From the NCBI RefSeq assembly GCF_026210795.1, contig NC_089431.1, forward strand, positions 5,332,001-5,396,000: DNA of 64,000 bases, read 5' to 3'. Source of the DNA: Rhizophagus irregularis (lineage: Eukaryota > Glomeromycota > Glomeromycetes > Glomerales > Glomeraceae). The translations under genes were made by a program, and so were the position numbers. Positions 9,817 through 22,290 of the stretch are shown one piece after another. Under the pieces are notes generated by a model that saw only the letters and a program-made list of their open reading frames with translations, did not search any database and was not told the DNA's origin. Position 1 is the first letter of the stretch. Every line of letters begins with the position of its first letter.

Positions 9817-12500
9817 ATGAATCCTTACCGCCCAGGACATTATGGTAGAGTTCCCGTTCTGATTTCTTATTTAAATATTTTACTTACTGTTATTTCATAG
9901 CTCAATATCGAGCTCCTTACGAACGACCACCTTTTACTCCGCCAGGTGGTCCTCCTACATATGGTCAAACCTCGTGGGGTGGCTATACTTCTGGTACTCC
10001 CACACAACGTTCAGCTTATATGGCTTCTAGACCAGATTATGGTATACCTTTGGGTGGTATATCACCAGTAGAAAAATTGACAACTCTTTTCATTGGAGGG
10101 GTATCACCGGGAGTAATTGATGATTGGATGGAAAAAATTCTCAAGGTAGTGGTGGGCAAATGAATGCTATATAATTTTCCAATCGAAGGGATTGAGATTT
10201 TAATGAACGCTATTTTATCAAATTGGATTCTTAAATATTTGGAGGTGCGATTAAGAAAAAACCTTGTATATTTCTTACGGCCTAAAATGCATATTATCTT
10301 GGATGCTAAAAATTTTTTTTCCTAGATAGCTTTCGAATTTATCTTAGTCTTGAAAGCTTTAATGCGCTTATTGGGCGCATGAACATCTTCAGGCGTGATT
10401 TTACCAAATACTTAGCTGACAATTTATTTATTTATTTATTTTTTGATTTGCTTATCTGGCGATTGCAAAGACTTGTGGTACATTAAATTCTTGGAAACAC
10501 CAATCCGGAAATCCAGAAATCCAAAGGGTTTTGGATTTGCGGAATATGCTAATGCTGATAGTGTACTGCGTGCTTTGCGTGTACTTGGTGGTGAAGGTTC
10601 AGGTGATGGTAAAAAAGATAGGGGAGTTGTTGGAGGAAGGTACTAATGGCAAAAATTAATAATAAGCAATCTACTTTCTGATCCTAATTCTTCATCTAAA
10701 CAACATTTTATCCACATATATTATAGGTTAAAGCCGATGAGAATACAAGAAAATATCTTGATCAATATGAAGGCTTAACGGTCTGTATTAAATTATAGAA
10801 TAATTTTTTTCTTTTTTTTAGATATTATAATTGATGTTAATTATTATCTTTCAGAATTAGACAAAAATGCCTTGTTATCAGTTATAATCGTTGTTGAAGA
10901 CATGACTAAACCACAGGATAGAAGATATTTGTCACCAATAAATTCTCAGCATGAAAATAAATTAGCTCTTCGAACATCACCAGTTATAGAAATAAAAACA
11001 GAACATAGAGAAAAGGATGATAGCACAGATTTACCGGCTGATCTCTCTCCAGATCAAAAGGATCTTATTTACCGAGAAATAACATTCCTTCGATAACGTG
11101 CTGCAGCAAGAGAACGAGAGCGTCAGAGAGAAGAAGAAGAACGAGCAAATCGTAGAGCTAATGCTGAAAAAGAAAGAGAACGTTCACATGGAAGGAAAAA
11201 TAAAGAGAGAGAACGTGAGAGAGAAAGAGAGCGGGATCGTGATAGAGATCGAGATCGGCAATATGGACATCAAGACGCGAATCTTATATTATACGATGAA
11301 GAAGAGGAACAACGCAGACAAGCTAAAAGAAAACTGAAATGGAAATGGGTATATTAAATTATTTAAAATTTGTTTTTGGGATTATATATACTGATTTTAA
11401 TAATAATTATCTTATTAGAGAGAAAGACAATGGCAACATAGAGAAGAAACAGTGGCAACAAATCGTGAACGTGAAGCATAACGAGATTTAGATATTAGAG
11501 AAAACAAATTCGAGATCGGGAGAAAGTTAGCGGAATGGGACGACGCTGAAAGAGGTCAAGAAGAATATTACAAAGACAGGTATACATCACATTCATCTTG
11601 TAATCAATTTAAAGGAGAAATTATGAATAACTTTTTTTTTTTATTCATGTGGATCTCGTTGGTGGTTCCATCGACAACAGTTCAGAGCACGTGAATTGGC
11701 TAGTATGAATGAGGCAGATAGGTTATGAGAACAGCAGGAAATTGAGCTTGAGCAACATCGGTTACAGACGCTTGAGGAAGAAAGAAACAGTGTGAAGAAG
11801 CTATGGAAGCAGAATTAAATAATGAAAAATAAATTTCAACGCTTACCATAAACGGTGCTTCACAAAATAATAGAAAACCAATTCTTAATCTTGTATCAAA
11901 ACGTCGCGCGGCATTAATAGCCCCAGGCTGAAGATGAGGAATTTGACGATGAGGAAGGTATTGAATCAAAACGTAAACGTCGAATTTTAGTTCCTTTGGA
12001 ATATAGTGATAATGAGGACGATTAAAACAAAACCGAAGAAAGGAAAAGAAAATTAAAGAATTAATGGTAACTATACCAACGGATAAAGAAGGATTTTGGA
12101 ATTGAGATGTTAAACGGGAGGAATTAGATGAGGTAAGTTTCATATGTGGTTCATAATTTTCTTCCTTTTGTTTAAAAAAACTTTTGTTTTTATTAACATA
12201 AATAATAATTATTTCACAACAGAATATTCTTAGTGAAAAGTTACAGCCATTTGCAAGTAAAAAAATTGTTGAATATTCGGCGTACAAGAAGATGAATTAG
12301 TCTCTTTGTTATTGATCATTTACGTGAAAAAGCCAGCTGAAGAAAGAAATGATGATGGTATGTTGATTACTATTTGCATTAAATATCAAAGAGTAATTAA
12401 AAAGCTAAATCGTTTATTTTTTATATCCTTTAATTTATATACAGACTTTAGATGAGGAATCCGAGCTATTTGTTATGGCGTATGTTAATTTTTGAAGCGG
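9817..12500 (+). pseudogene. RBM25-like splicing factor pseudogene, introns retained
   Basis: The order of blocks matches RBM25 (yeast Snu71-related), a U1-associated splicing regulator. It starts MNPYRPGHYGR, then PPFTPPGGPPTYGQTSWGGY and an RRM beginning KLTTLFIGGVSPGVIDDWME. An RNP1-like NPKGFGFAEYANADSVLRAL lies near 10,520-10,580, followed by ALLSVISNVVEDMTK-like sequence. A long Arg/Glu-rich stretch (RERERQREEEERANRRANAE, about 11,100-11,300) and an acidic EDEEFDDEEGIESKRKRR follow. A PWI-type end (KREELDE, NILSEKLQPFASKKIVEY) lies at 12,110-12,280. Introns between blocks are still recognisable. In-frame stops (TAA at 11,094-11,096, TGA near 12,104) and several frameshifts make it non-functional. 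Retained introns exclude a processed retrocopy; a decayed segmental duplicate is likelier. Confidence 0.85.
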
Positions 12501-12654
12501 TAAGTAAGGCAAGAAAAATATAAATGAAGATACAGCTCTCTAGATAATTCGAAGTAATTCGAGGTAGTGGCATATAACACGTAACCAGAGTTTTTTATTT
12601 TATATATATTGACTATCGGATTCTTTTCATTAAATTTAAATACAATAAGAATTC

Positions 12655-12930
12655 ATAATGAAATAATATTTTTTATCAATGGCAAATTGTTAATATTAGC
12701 AATGTGGCATTGGCAAAGCACCCCGTAAGTATTTTTACGAGTAACTTTAAATAAGATGAAAAAATTAAACGACTGAACAATAAAATATTTAAGAGATACA
12801 AGAGGAGAAGTGGTGGAATTGGGACATGGCAAATTTTGTGCACCAAACCTATCATCATATACTTTCGTAGATAGTTTTAATTTTATTTGATGGAGGTTTC
12901 GGACATGTATACTTCTCAATAAGCTAGAAA
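12655..12930 (+). pseudogene. Relic of exons 2-3 of the membrane-protein family
   Basis: Matches 46,570-46,800 of the intact gene: GCATTGGC, CCGTAAGTATTTTTAC (the exon-2 donor and intron start), then GGAGAAGTGGTGGAA, CATATACTTT, GTAGATAGTTTTAATTTTA and TTGATGGAGG. The coding frame is broken, and the intron acceptor is altered. Confidence 0.75.
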
Positions 12931-13690
12931 TTTTTTTTTTCTTTAGTATTTTCAAAAAAGCAAGGTGTCATGTTGTTTTTTAGTTCTTATGTATTTCTTT
13001 AATTCGTTAGTATTGTAATTTTTAAGTTTCTGAAATTTTAATGGATTCTATTCATAAATTATCTTCCGAGAAAATTAAAAAAATCCGAATTAATATAAAA
13101 TACCGGTATTTAATTCATAACCGGCGTAAATTAAAAAAATTTCTAATAATAAACTTTTATATGATACTTTACATAAGTTTTGATTTAATTAGTTGATGGT
13201 ACCCCACATTAGGGAATAAACAGGCCAGGAAGAAAAGAAATTTAAATGAAGTTTTTTCTAACATTAACGATAAATTTCAAATCACGTAAGTCAAGTCAAT
13301 CGTGTATTCAATTTATTCAATTAGCAATATCTGCTTATCGAAATTTCCTACACTGTAAATCTGTAATTACTGCGGATATCGAACACTACAGATCATGTGC
13401 CTTATCATACTTTTTAATAAAAACATAACGAACGATAAACGTTTTTCGATTTTATATGTATTCCAATAAAAATTTGGATTGGATTATATAGTTAGATACG
13501 TAATTAATTTTATTTTTTTTTTAATACATAAGCAACAGCCCATTGCTTCGCACTGAGATCAATGAAATTGAACCATATAGTAAATTATTATGCTATATAA
13601 TGAACAAAAATATTAAATTCTTCAAATTTAATTGACATGTAATTATTACTCCTTGAAGAAATACACAATTATACAATTGAATTAGTGTAT
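12931..13690. other. AT-rich intergenic stretch
   Basis: Weak frames only. No gene or defined repeat seen. Confidence 0.4.
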
Positions 13691-14840
13691 CTTTGTTTTT
13701 ATCTGGATCTTTTGACCGCGTCCAAAATTGAAGCTAAAAAAATTTTTCAATTTAAAATTTATGTAATTTTTTTTTTTAAAAAAAAATTGAATTTTTAATT
13801 AGTTACCTCAGAATCTTCTTTTTTAAAAGGTGTTATCTTAATAAAGCCGAAATTCACGATCTTTGATAATATAACCCAACTGGGTATATTTCTTTTAGTT
13901 TTTGTGTTAATTCAATAATACTACTTTTTGATTTTGCAATTCAATAAAGATTTTTCCAATTAATAGACGTTAAAACACGTTTTTTCAAATGGTAATTGAA
14001 AATTTTATTCATAATTTCTTCATTATTCCAGTCATCGGTCGTACAATAAGAATTTTTCTTGATCAATTACTAATTTTATTTCATTATGTTCAAGTCCAAA
14101 GAGGGTGTGTGTTTCCTTTAAATTTTGTTAATATTCCGATTTTTTTCCAAACTAAATTAGGATTAGCATTCACGAAAGACGTATTTCTTAAATCCTATAT
14201 ATAAATTCTAACAATTGCTTCATCGTCAAATTCTTGAAAAAATAATGATCGAGAATGTATAAAAGAACTTTTATACCCTTCACCCGCATAATTCCAATCA
14301 GGATTTTTTGATACACCAATACTAAAAACCATTATATTCAAATTCTCCACCTTAAAAGCAAAGGGACGAAATGTACATCTGAAAGTAATGTTTCAGATAT
14401 ATATGGAATGTCACAATCCCATAACCAAAGGCCCTGCATGTTTTGTTTTATTAGAAAAGGCTTTTTGATATACTGAAGTAATCGCCTGATGAACTATTAC
14501 ATACGTTACTACATAAACCTTCAGAACGACATGTATATCCGGGTTGAACTCATTATAATTAGGATCTGTAGTATCTTCAGTATTTCCTTGAACTACTGTT
14601 ATGGTAAAATCACGTTTTTTTTAATGTGGTAAGTGTTTCCATACCAAGACGAATTGGATAAAAAGGTATATTTGCCGTATTATTATTAGTTGGCAAGCTA
14701 ATCACCATTCTAGCATATGGTCCATATGCAAGTTGTCTATAAGTTCTCCTGCAGAAATAAGTGAAACTGAGTATTCTTTTGGTATTACTTTAGAAGTAAT
14801 TTAATAAGTCAGATTAGAAGGATTCTGAAAAACGTTTAAA
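13690..14840 (-). pseudogene. Relic of an unrecognised gene
   Basis: Coherent minus-strand pieces in several frames, from upstream to downstream: LAYGPYARMVISLPTNNNTA, IPFYPIRLGMETLTTL, then NEFNPGYTCRSEGLCSNVCN and SSSGDYFSISK (14,450-14,560). MVFSIGVSKNPDWNYAGEGY and KSSFIHSRSLFFQEFDDEA follow (14,230-14,340), and finally LTQKLKEIYPVGLYYQ near 13,880. The Cys-rich block suggests an extracellular part. The pieces adjoin the membrane-protein relic at 14.9-16 kb but do not match the intact copy, so either that family has divergent members or two relics abut. Many stops; dead. Confidence 0.4.
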
Positions 14841-14929
14841 ATATATATAAATCGTCCCCGTATATACTATATGTCGATCACTGCTTATCAGACGGATCAC
14901 GAATTAAAATTTAAAAAAAAATATGTATA

Positions 14930-15960
14930 TTACTTGTTGAAAACATCCCAAGTTTTCTCATTAGTTCTTAATAAAGGTTCATTTCTCGTTTGAGAAATGA
15001 CAAAATTAATTTCAATTAATAGGCTGATTAAATGTACTTCTGAAAATACAGTGTGGTTATCGCTTCAACATAGTTTGGAATCTCCTGAGAATGTTTGTCG
15101 TAATAGACTTGGTTTGTATGGATCATCATTTAGTTGAATATCGAAATATTTGCAGTAGATAATCTCACTGGAATGGCATATCTAATTGTAATTTCATAGA
15201 CAGCTGGCTTTGTTGACTCAATTACAGGATTATTATATTCAGCTCCTATAAATCAAAAAATTTTTTATTAAAAAAAAAATAAAAATAAAAATAAAAATAA
15301 AAATAAAAAGTAAAAATAAATTAAAAATTTACCTTGATTATTTAATCTTAGTAAATAAAGGTTTTAATAAAATTTCTAGTTTATTACCAGTTTGTTTCTT
15401 TATTCCTAATAAAGTACCATTTCTTCTGAACATATTATAATGAACAAACTCTAGGCCAAAAGATCCCCCTGATTTATAATTTCCATTATTCACTAAAATC
15501 GAAATTGTGTTAATCAAATAATTAGAATAAACACATCATTATTTTTCGCGACCTTTTCATGATACTTACCCCTTTATTATTATTTTGCTATCCTTTGCTT
15601 GCTCATAAAAAATCAAACGCTTAGAAATCTTCCATAAACTAAACTTGACAAATCAAAATCGTCTATATTACTTATTATTACTTTAGGGACCATACCAAAT
15701 TGTACAAAGGACCCAGTTGTTAAAAATTCTAATGATAATAATTCATTTCAGTCCTTAATTGATTCCTATTTGAAATTGCTTTGCTTAATGACACAATACA
15801 TATATATCCTGCAACATTGTTGTAAAAACATGATTTAAATGCTATATATTGTAGTTTGGTAGACAAGAAAGTGTTGTAGGTAAATATGTTCCCTCTTTTA
15901 AAAATGAAACATAAATTTTCCAGTGCTGTGCGAGAAAAGCTGACCACCTTTTTCACAACA
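14930..15960 (-). pseudogene. Relic of exons 3-4 of the membrane-protein family
   Basis: The minus-strand reading matches the intact gene at 46,880-47,815. It has the block FYNNVAGYICIVSLSKAISN (intact: YNNGVGYICIVSLNNTITN), FVQFGMVPK-like sequence near 15,690, the exon-4 start VIESTKPA, YAIPVRLSTANIS and the donor region TTTTCAACAAGTAAT. An AAAAT-type simple repeat has expanded in the intron at 15,265-15,310. Frameshifts and stops are frequent. Confidence 0.8.
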
Positions 15961-16290
15961 AGTGAAAATATTATGACACGAATTTTGGGTTATAAAATAC
16001 AATGTTTATTGGGTTAAAATCTTACATTGTGAAAATTAATGTCTGAACGTAAAGAACTCTTTCAACTTCTTACTCCTTATATAACTAATTAAGGGTAATC
16101 AAAAATGCCGAAACTGCCGAAACTGGATCAAAATGCCGAAACGCCAAATGGCAAAACTAACTTATTTTAGGGTTATTAACTTATAATGTTTCACTATCCT
16201 TTAATGTTACATCATAATTACTATTATTATGTTTCACTATCCTTTATAATGATTACTATTATTATGTTTCACTATCTTTTAACTGTAATG
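14930..16290. repeat. Direct segmental duplication, copy 1
   Basis: The membrane-protein relic plus 330 bases of upstream flank recur in the same orientation at 27,120-28,260. The flank is distinctive: GCCGAAACTGCCGAAACTGG at 16,110, CGCCAAATGGC, TTATTTTAGGGTT and TTATAATGTTTCACTATCC. The second copy is internally deleted. Confidence 0.8.
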
Positions 16291-16879
16291 TTTACTATTG
16301 TTCGGGTCTTTGTTCGTTTCATAATAAAATGATCTACATCACGTGATCATTAATTATGCGCTTCACAATTTGCAAATCTCTAATTATAAAATTCTGTTCT
16401 ACAATATTATAAGGTATTATGATAAGAATAGTATTACAGTAATTACTAGTATATAATGAACATGTGGGATTAATAATGGGTGGCTTTGATTGTATTTGTT
16501 AATAGTTTTTTTAATAAAGTTTATCGGCTATAAATTAAATAAAGTATATGTATATATAGTACATAAATTTTGATTAGTACCGGGTATTTTCAAGTGGAAT
16601 ATGATTAGTATCGGTACTATTACAAGGGGTACTGTATGCAACGCTATACGCCTATACGGTAATGGTTAAACTGATCTATACGTTTATACAGTACACAACT
16701 CTAACTTATACAGAGTAATTAAATATATAATAAATCCTAGAGATACAGTATGCAATTTATTACCCCTATCCTCAGTAGTCCAATGCTTTTTTTGTTTTTG
16801 TATCGGGTTGGTAGTCACTTGTTGTTTATGAAGATCTGGCAATAGTTTGTCTTGATTTGTTTTTACTATTATAATCTTT
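16291..16879. other. AT-rich intergenic stretch
   Basis: Contains TATACG-rich sequence (16,640-16,760) that weakly resembles 44,660-44,760. No gene seen. Confidence 0.35.
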
Positions 16880-18085
16880 CACTTTAGTCCTAAAAATTTA
16901 TTCCGTGGCTTTTATTCCATGTTATTTCCATAAATGTATCATATTCCCGGAATTTATAGCCTCAAAAACATTGAAAATTATCCAAGTTCTCGGGTATTGA
17001 TTGGTCTTGTACCTGGGCTTGCCTATCACATCATAAAGACCTTCCCTCACGAAAAAATGGCTGCGCTGAATTTTTAGCCTTTCGTCTCAAACTCCTTATT
17101 GATGAATTACCTGTACTTACTATTTTAGTATTTTACAATGACGTAAACCTTCTGTTTACGATCCATCATGGCTTTGCCCTATATGTGAAACACATCCTGA
17201 AACTCTCATTCATCTATGGACCTGCCCTTATCTCCTTTCCGAATATAAGCCTCTTTCTATGCATCGTACATTGTTCCGACATCTTTGCACGAGTTTGCTT
17301 GTTGCCTTTGACAAACTTGGTTCTGCTTTACCTCTCTCTTTTGAGTTGGACTTTCTTGCCCTGGATTGTTGGAGAACTACCACATCTGCTGAGGTCTTAT
17401 TCCATTGGAACTCACTACATTTTTATCCAGTTTCTTCGCTATGAAAGAAATTTCAATACATTAGCTCCTCTTCTTCGCGACTTCCATTTCAAACTTTATG
17501 TAGAAATTTGGATCTGTCGATGCATGATCTTTAATGCCTGGGAACGTTCTCAAGGAATTACTAAATCCATGAAACATTCTCCTACTCGCTCTAATCACTC
17601 CTCTGCACAAACACCTTCTTCTGTAAATTCTCATTCCTCTCTGGCGTCAGTTTTCTCGGACTCCTGGGTTTCCTCTTCTATAATTCGGGGTGGATCTTGG
17701 ATTTCACACTTGGATTGTCCGCGCCGCTTAACAGTTCAGCCTCTTCGTTTTAGGATTTCACACGTCGGATTCTGGGACATGCTGGATAGTTGGCTCACAC
17801 TGGCATTCGGGTAAAGTTGGGGTAGTATGCGATTCTGTTGATCACTTTGTTTATTTTAATAGCTTAGTTTTCTTTAATTGTATGAGTCGTGAAGCTACTC
17901 TTTATTTTTATTGTATTTCTTTTCTTTTGAATTGTTCGATTAGTTTTATTATTCTCGAAATTTAAATATAAATAAATATAAAGTCATAAGACTGTTTGTA
18001 CAGAAAATTATCCAAGTTGCTTAAGTTATTTTCCCATAAATGTATCATATTCATGGAGTTTTCCAGAAATTATTTACGGGGTTAG
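16880..18085. repeat. MITE-like element split by a LINE insertion
   Basis: The left part (16,880-16,988) holds ATTTATTCCGTGG and TATTTCCATAAATGTATCAT. The right part (18,003-18,085) holds CCATAAATGTATCATATTCA and TTTTCCAGAAATTATTTACG. Without the 1014 bases between the target-site duplications, the two halves form an imperfect inverted repeat. Relatives lie at 32,355-32,557 and 44,565-44,655. Confidence 0.6.
16989..18002 (+). mobile_element. 5'-truncated LINE, C-terminal zinc-knuckle part
   Basis: Bounded on both sides by the 16-bp direct repeat GAAAATTATCCAAGTT (16,973-16,988 and 18,003-18,018), a clear target-site duplication. The main recognisable frame reads WLCPICETHPETLIHLWTCP, then YLLSEYKPLSMHRTLFRHL and FELDFLALDCWRTTTSAEV. 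The C-x2-C...H-x4-C block is the knuckle found after the RNase H domain in fungal non-LTR elements. Frames shift several times. The 3' end is A/T-rich (AAATATAAATAAATATAAAG) rather than pure poly-A. Composition is noticeably less AT-rich than the surroundings. The reverse transcriptase is missing, as in 5' truncation during target-primed reverse transcription. Confidence 0.8.
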
Positions 18086-18767
18086 TTTAATTGGTATTTC
18101 TATTTAACTTATAATTAATGTTCTTATGAATAAAATATTTGCCACTTATTCTACTATTTCTTTTATTGTCTGAAGACGCGTCAAATGTACTGCATGGATG
18201 TCTGCATGGATGTCTTAAACCCTATAAAAAAAATTCTGGAAAAAACTCTCTTTTCTAGTTTTTATTTCGAAGAAACTCAGACACGTGATCATTTTTCTGA
18301 AAAATTTTTCATAGGGTATAATAACTTTAATAATTTTCTGAGTTATGATGACCTAAATGGTTATGAAGATGTGATGATGTATTTTCTGGATTATTATTTA
18401 GATGATATAAATGATAACGCTTCAAATCTTATAAAAAATTTTTTTAGATGTGTATTTTTTGTCATAAGTTTGAGGATGAGGATTATTTAGTAATTTTTTC
18501 TTGTAGTTAATAGTTTGTAATTAAAGTAACACTTTATGTATATTTATTTTTTTTCGTATAAATAAAATATTGATTTACATTTTCAATATGTAGAAACTCC
18601 TTAACTTTTTTCACCCCTTCAACTTTTTGATTCACAACAAATACGATATCTTTGTATTTTTTCCAAAAACCTACTTACCTACCTCATTCAGAATATATTA
18701 TTTTTGGAAAACCATAATAAATCATGTGACTTAGGAGCAAACTTTAGTTTAACGTCAGATGCCAAGT
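18086..18767 (+). other. Stretch with one unrecognised 101-codon frame
   Basis: The frame at 18,185-18,490 reads MYCMDVCMDVLNPIKKILEK, then an acidic, Asn/Asp-rich part (YDDLNGYEDVMMYFLDYYLD). The N-terminus has a repeated MDVCMDV. There are no splice signals, paralogs or recognised domain. It could be a small lineage-specific gene or chance; I favour chance or a relic. Confidence 0.2.
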
Positions 18768-18783
18768 ATATCTTTGCATTTAC

Positions 18784-19785
18784 CCAAAATTCAAGACATA
18801 CTCCAATTTTACAAAAATACAAAACTACGATATCTTGGCTTTAACGGAGACAGGAATCCACAAAGAACCCAAGCACCCGAAGATGACAAATCAATTTTCA
18901 ACACTTATCAACTACCATCTTATAATTCAGTCAACGACATACAACCAGTTACCAGTGTTCGTTTACAGTGACGCTAACGGGACCACAAAAGGTTCCAGCG
19001 TCTCAATTATATTCTCCGAAAAATTTGAAAAATGTTCAATCAAAACTCATCAATTCTACTCACATTAAACCTTTTGTTTCAAAGACAACAACTTTTTACG
19101 CATAATTAATTGCTATCTCCCTGCTAACAATACCCAGAAAGACGATTGGCCACTCACCAAAGCGTGGTTACACTACAACAACACTGATGACATCTGCAGT
19201 ACCCGCAAAAGCGCTTTCAAGATCAAGAGTTTAAACCACATCTTACCTGATATCCTACTCAAACATTACCCAAAACTTTATCTGGATAACAACAGCTTCA
19301 CATGAATGGGAAAAACCAAGTAACCGACAATGTCAATCGCCGCTACAAACAACGCTATCGCATAGAACAATCTTGACATACTTCTACTCAAACAACGTTC
19401 GATCAAACACTGATGGACATATTCATGACTTCTCAGATTCAGATGCAAATCCGTTAAAATTACTTACATTCTGGCGGATGGAGTTCCTTTTTAAATTACA
19501 ATTCGTATATAGATTTTTATTTTGATGATATTAAATACTTTTAAGATTTTTTTTCTTTTTTTTCTTCATTTTATAGTATTACTTGATTTTTTCTTACAAC
19601 GCTGGTCATGTCTAGCGGTTTCTTATATAAATAATATGCAGGACGATCCTCGTAAGGGTTGGGTTTATACTGGTACAAGCCTACAAGGTAGTGTAGTAGT
19701 TTCTTTTGTAAGGGCTCAGCTCCCAGATTTGTATGACTGTCTAAATTTTAAAAATAAAATAAAAATGAAATGAAATGGAATAAAA
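18784..19785 (+). mobile_element. Internally deleted LINE with target-site duplication
   Basis: Flanked by the 16-bp direct repeat ATATCTTTGCATTTAC (18,768-18,783 and 19,786-19,801). The 5' part reads YDILALTETGIHKE, the start of an AP-endonuclease domain. It is followed by VFVYSDANGTTKGSSVSIIF and, after broken frames, by the C-terminal block KAFKIKSLNHILPD-like sequence (19,210-19,245) shared with the LINE at 50-52 kb. The last coding part reads NYLHSGGWSSF (broken) near 19,460-19,500. The whole reverse transcriptase is absent, so this copy was mobilised or later deleted as a short derivative. The 3' tail is AAAATAAAATAAAAATG-like. Confidence 0.75.
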
Positions 19786-19946
19786 ATATCTTTGCATTTA
19801 CTTTTTCATAAATAATAAATAATCTAAATTGGGCGATAACAAATTTTTAAATTATACAAAATTTTCTACAAATTTTACATTTAAATCACGTGACTTCTTC
19901 ACATTCATGAAAAATAAATTTTCAAAAAAATATTCGCTGTTCTAAC

Positions 19947-22290
19947 ATTACGTCCTCAGCAACAATTTACGGAAGGACGTAATTAGTGATATTAATCGAA
20001 CTCACAAAACACCAACAATTAGACCGTCTATTACCAAACCAAAATCACAATGGTCTATACATTGGCACAACCAACAAAAACAAATCATTTTTGGAAGAAC
20101 TCTTTCTCAAGACACTTCTCATTCTTCTTCCATCACTTATTTACAACATTATATTCCTAATCAAACACACCATGATGTCGAGTTAACCAAAAAGACAACT
20201 CCTGTGTTTAACTGCTTGTCAGGGATGCACAATGAACTCATATTACCCTTTGGACGTTCGTCCAACATGCGTTATCGCTATCCGTACCCAACGTTTAAAA
20301 TTTATCAAAAAACATCTTTCGTTCACAAATCTTTAGCTAATTTTTATAATGCTAGTATTCCCTATTATATAGCTACTAAACCATTACATTCACTTAGACA
20401 TATAGCTTATGAACACTTTTTAAAGTTAGAAAAAAATCCTTTACAAATTATTACTCCAAACTCTATTGATCCCACACCCTCTAATAATTCTATTCAGACT
20501 GCTCTGCTATCACAAATTCACGCCCATATAGATTCAGCGTTACTTTGTCATAATAATATCAAAAAAGAATTAAAACTTCTCGCTTCACAATTAGAAAAAG
20601 AAACATTGCTAACATTTTATACCGATGGTTCCGTTAAACACATAGGTACTTCAAGATGCTCCAGTGGATACGAATGGATACAGTGTCAAGCTAATACACC
20701 GAATGAATCTTTTCACGGATCCACGATTTTCTTCCCATCGTCTACAAAAAGTGAATCGATGGGTATACTTACAGCTATAATTGTCGCTCCATGATTCAAC
20801 AGTAATTTAAATATTTACACGGATTCCGCCAATTGTATTACAACATTCAACGCGTTATTATTATCGCCCGCGTCGAAAATTAAAACAAAATAATTTTTTA
20901 ATATGGAACTTGATCTCTTACCTAATCGACATCAAACATCTAATGGTAACATTACACAAGGTTGAAGGACACAGTGATGATTATTGGAATAACAAAGCTG
21001 ATGAACTCGCAAATGGCGGTTCACAAATTAAAGATCCAATTATTGTTAACCACAAATTTTTTCAACGAAAAAGTTTAGGATTTATCTCTTGGAACAACAT
21101 ATATATAATTGATAGAAATGGTCGGATACGGCCATTCAACCTATCATCTTTAACTCGATGATTAATAATATTAGTTAACTGATCGAACAATCGTTAATGG
21201 AGGACATTGTAGATTGGTCTTTCACTCGTGAATGGATTAACACAAACCCATTAGACACGCCCTGTAGTGCTAAATTGTCAAAAATACAAGGCAACAAAAT
21301 TAAAAAACTTAATTTCGCGCATCCTACAATAGACATACAACAAAGAAATTATCCTCGTTTATATCCTCGAGGCATCATCCCTTGTGTAGAATGTAATTCT
21401 GCCAAAGACAACAACGAACACATAGGTTTATGTACCGCCCACACAACAATTATCACACAACTCATTTCGGACGCTTCCGATATATTACTTACTCTTATGT
21501 TAGAGGAAACGGCTGAACAGAATTACGCATTAAGAAATACCATTAAAGAATCGAAACTTTTTGATATTAGTTTCGAATTATTCTTATTTAAAGATCATCC
21601 TTTTTATTTACTTATTCATCACTTGGTCCCAAAAGACCTTACTGATATTTTTTACAATTATATACCAAAAAAGAAAAAACGATTCGAAATATTCATTAAA
21701 TTTATGAATATTATAATGGCTAATATCGACGCACATATTTGGACATTACTAAAAATAAAAAGAAATTTTATAGGAAAAACTACAATTCAAATAATGATCG
21801 TTCGAATACGAACGAGGACGTCAATCGACAAAGAAATTATTCTCGTAATCAATATAATCCCAATTTTTCCACCCCTTATAATCGCAGTGGTGGTTTCTCT
21901 GATAACGACGCCCATATTCGATGGACGTCGAGTAATTTTTTACATTCGGGTTCTTGAGAATCACATAGAGATCGAATTTGGTTCGATATAATAGATATAT
22001 TTGAACATTTTTTTTATAGCATTTCAAAATATAATTTAGATACTACTAGATAGTATTTTTATGTTTTCTCTAATTTTTTATTTCCGTCCGAGGCGGGGGA
22101 GTTCTGGGGTTGATCGTGGATCCGCTCCGTTTCTCTTCTTTTCAAGGTCTGGAGTTATCGACTGTTTGGTTCGCCACTTGCGATTTGGTTTCGTAGTGTT
22201 AGAATTATTTTCGCGACATTTTTTCTTATATTTGTTGTTTTGATAATTTGTACTACGACTTTGTACTTCCTGAAACATAAAAATAAAAAT
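19947..22290 (+). mobile_element. 5'-truncated LINE with RNase H and zinc knuckle
   Basis: Flanked by the 19-bp direct repeat AAATATTCGCTGTTCTAAC (19,928-19,946 and 22,293-22,311), with an (AAAAT)n tail just before the right copy. The frame at 20,204-20,794 ends in an RNase H domain: FYTDGSVKHIG (first Asp), STKSESMGILTAI (Glu), then after a stop at 20,793 IYTDSANCITTF (second Asp) and KVEGHSDDYWNNKADELANG (last His/Asp) at 20,950-21,020. A 264-codon frame (21,197-21,991) carries the knuckle CVECNSAKDNNEHIGLC. The tail of the protein continues in another frame to SSNFLHSGS. All four RNase H catalytic positions are present, but the stops at 20,793 and 20,890 break it. Confidence 0.9.

Noticed and set aside
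11700-12287. 195-codon minus-strand frame
   Set aside because: Antisense shadow of the RBM25-like pseudogene exons and introns.
17185-17814. 209-codon frame as a host gene
   Set aside because: It lies inside a LINE bounded by target-site duplications; another phase carries the zinc knuckle.
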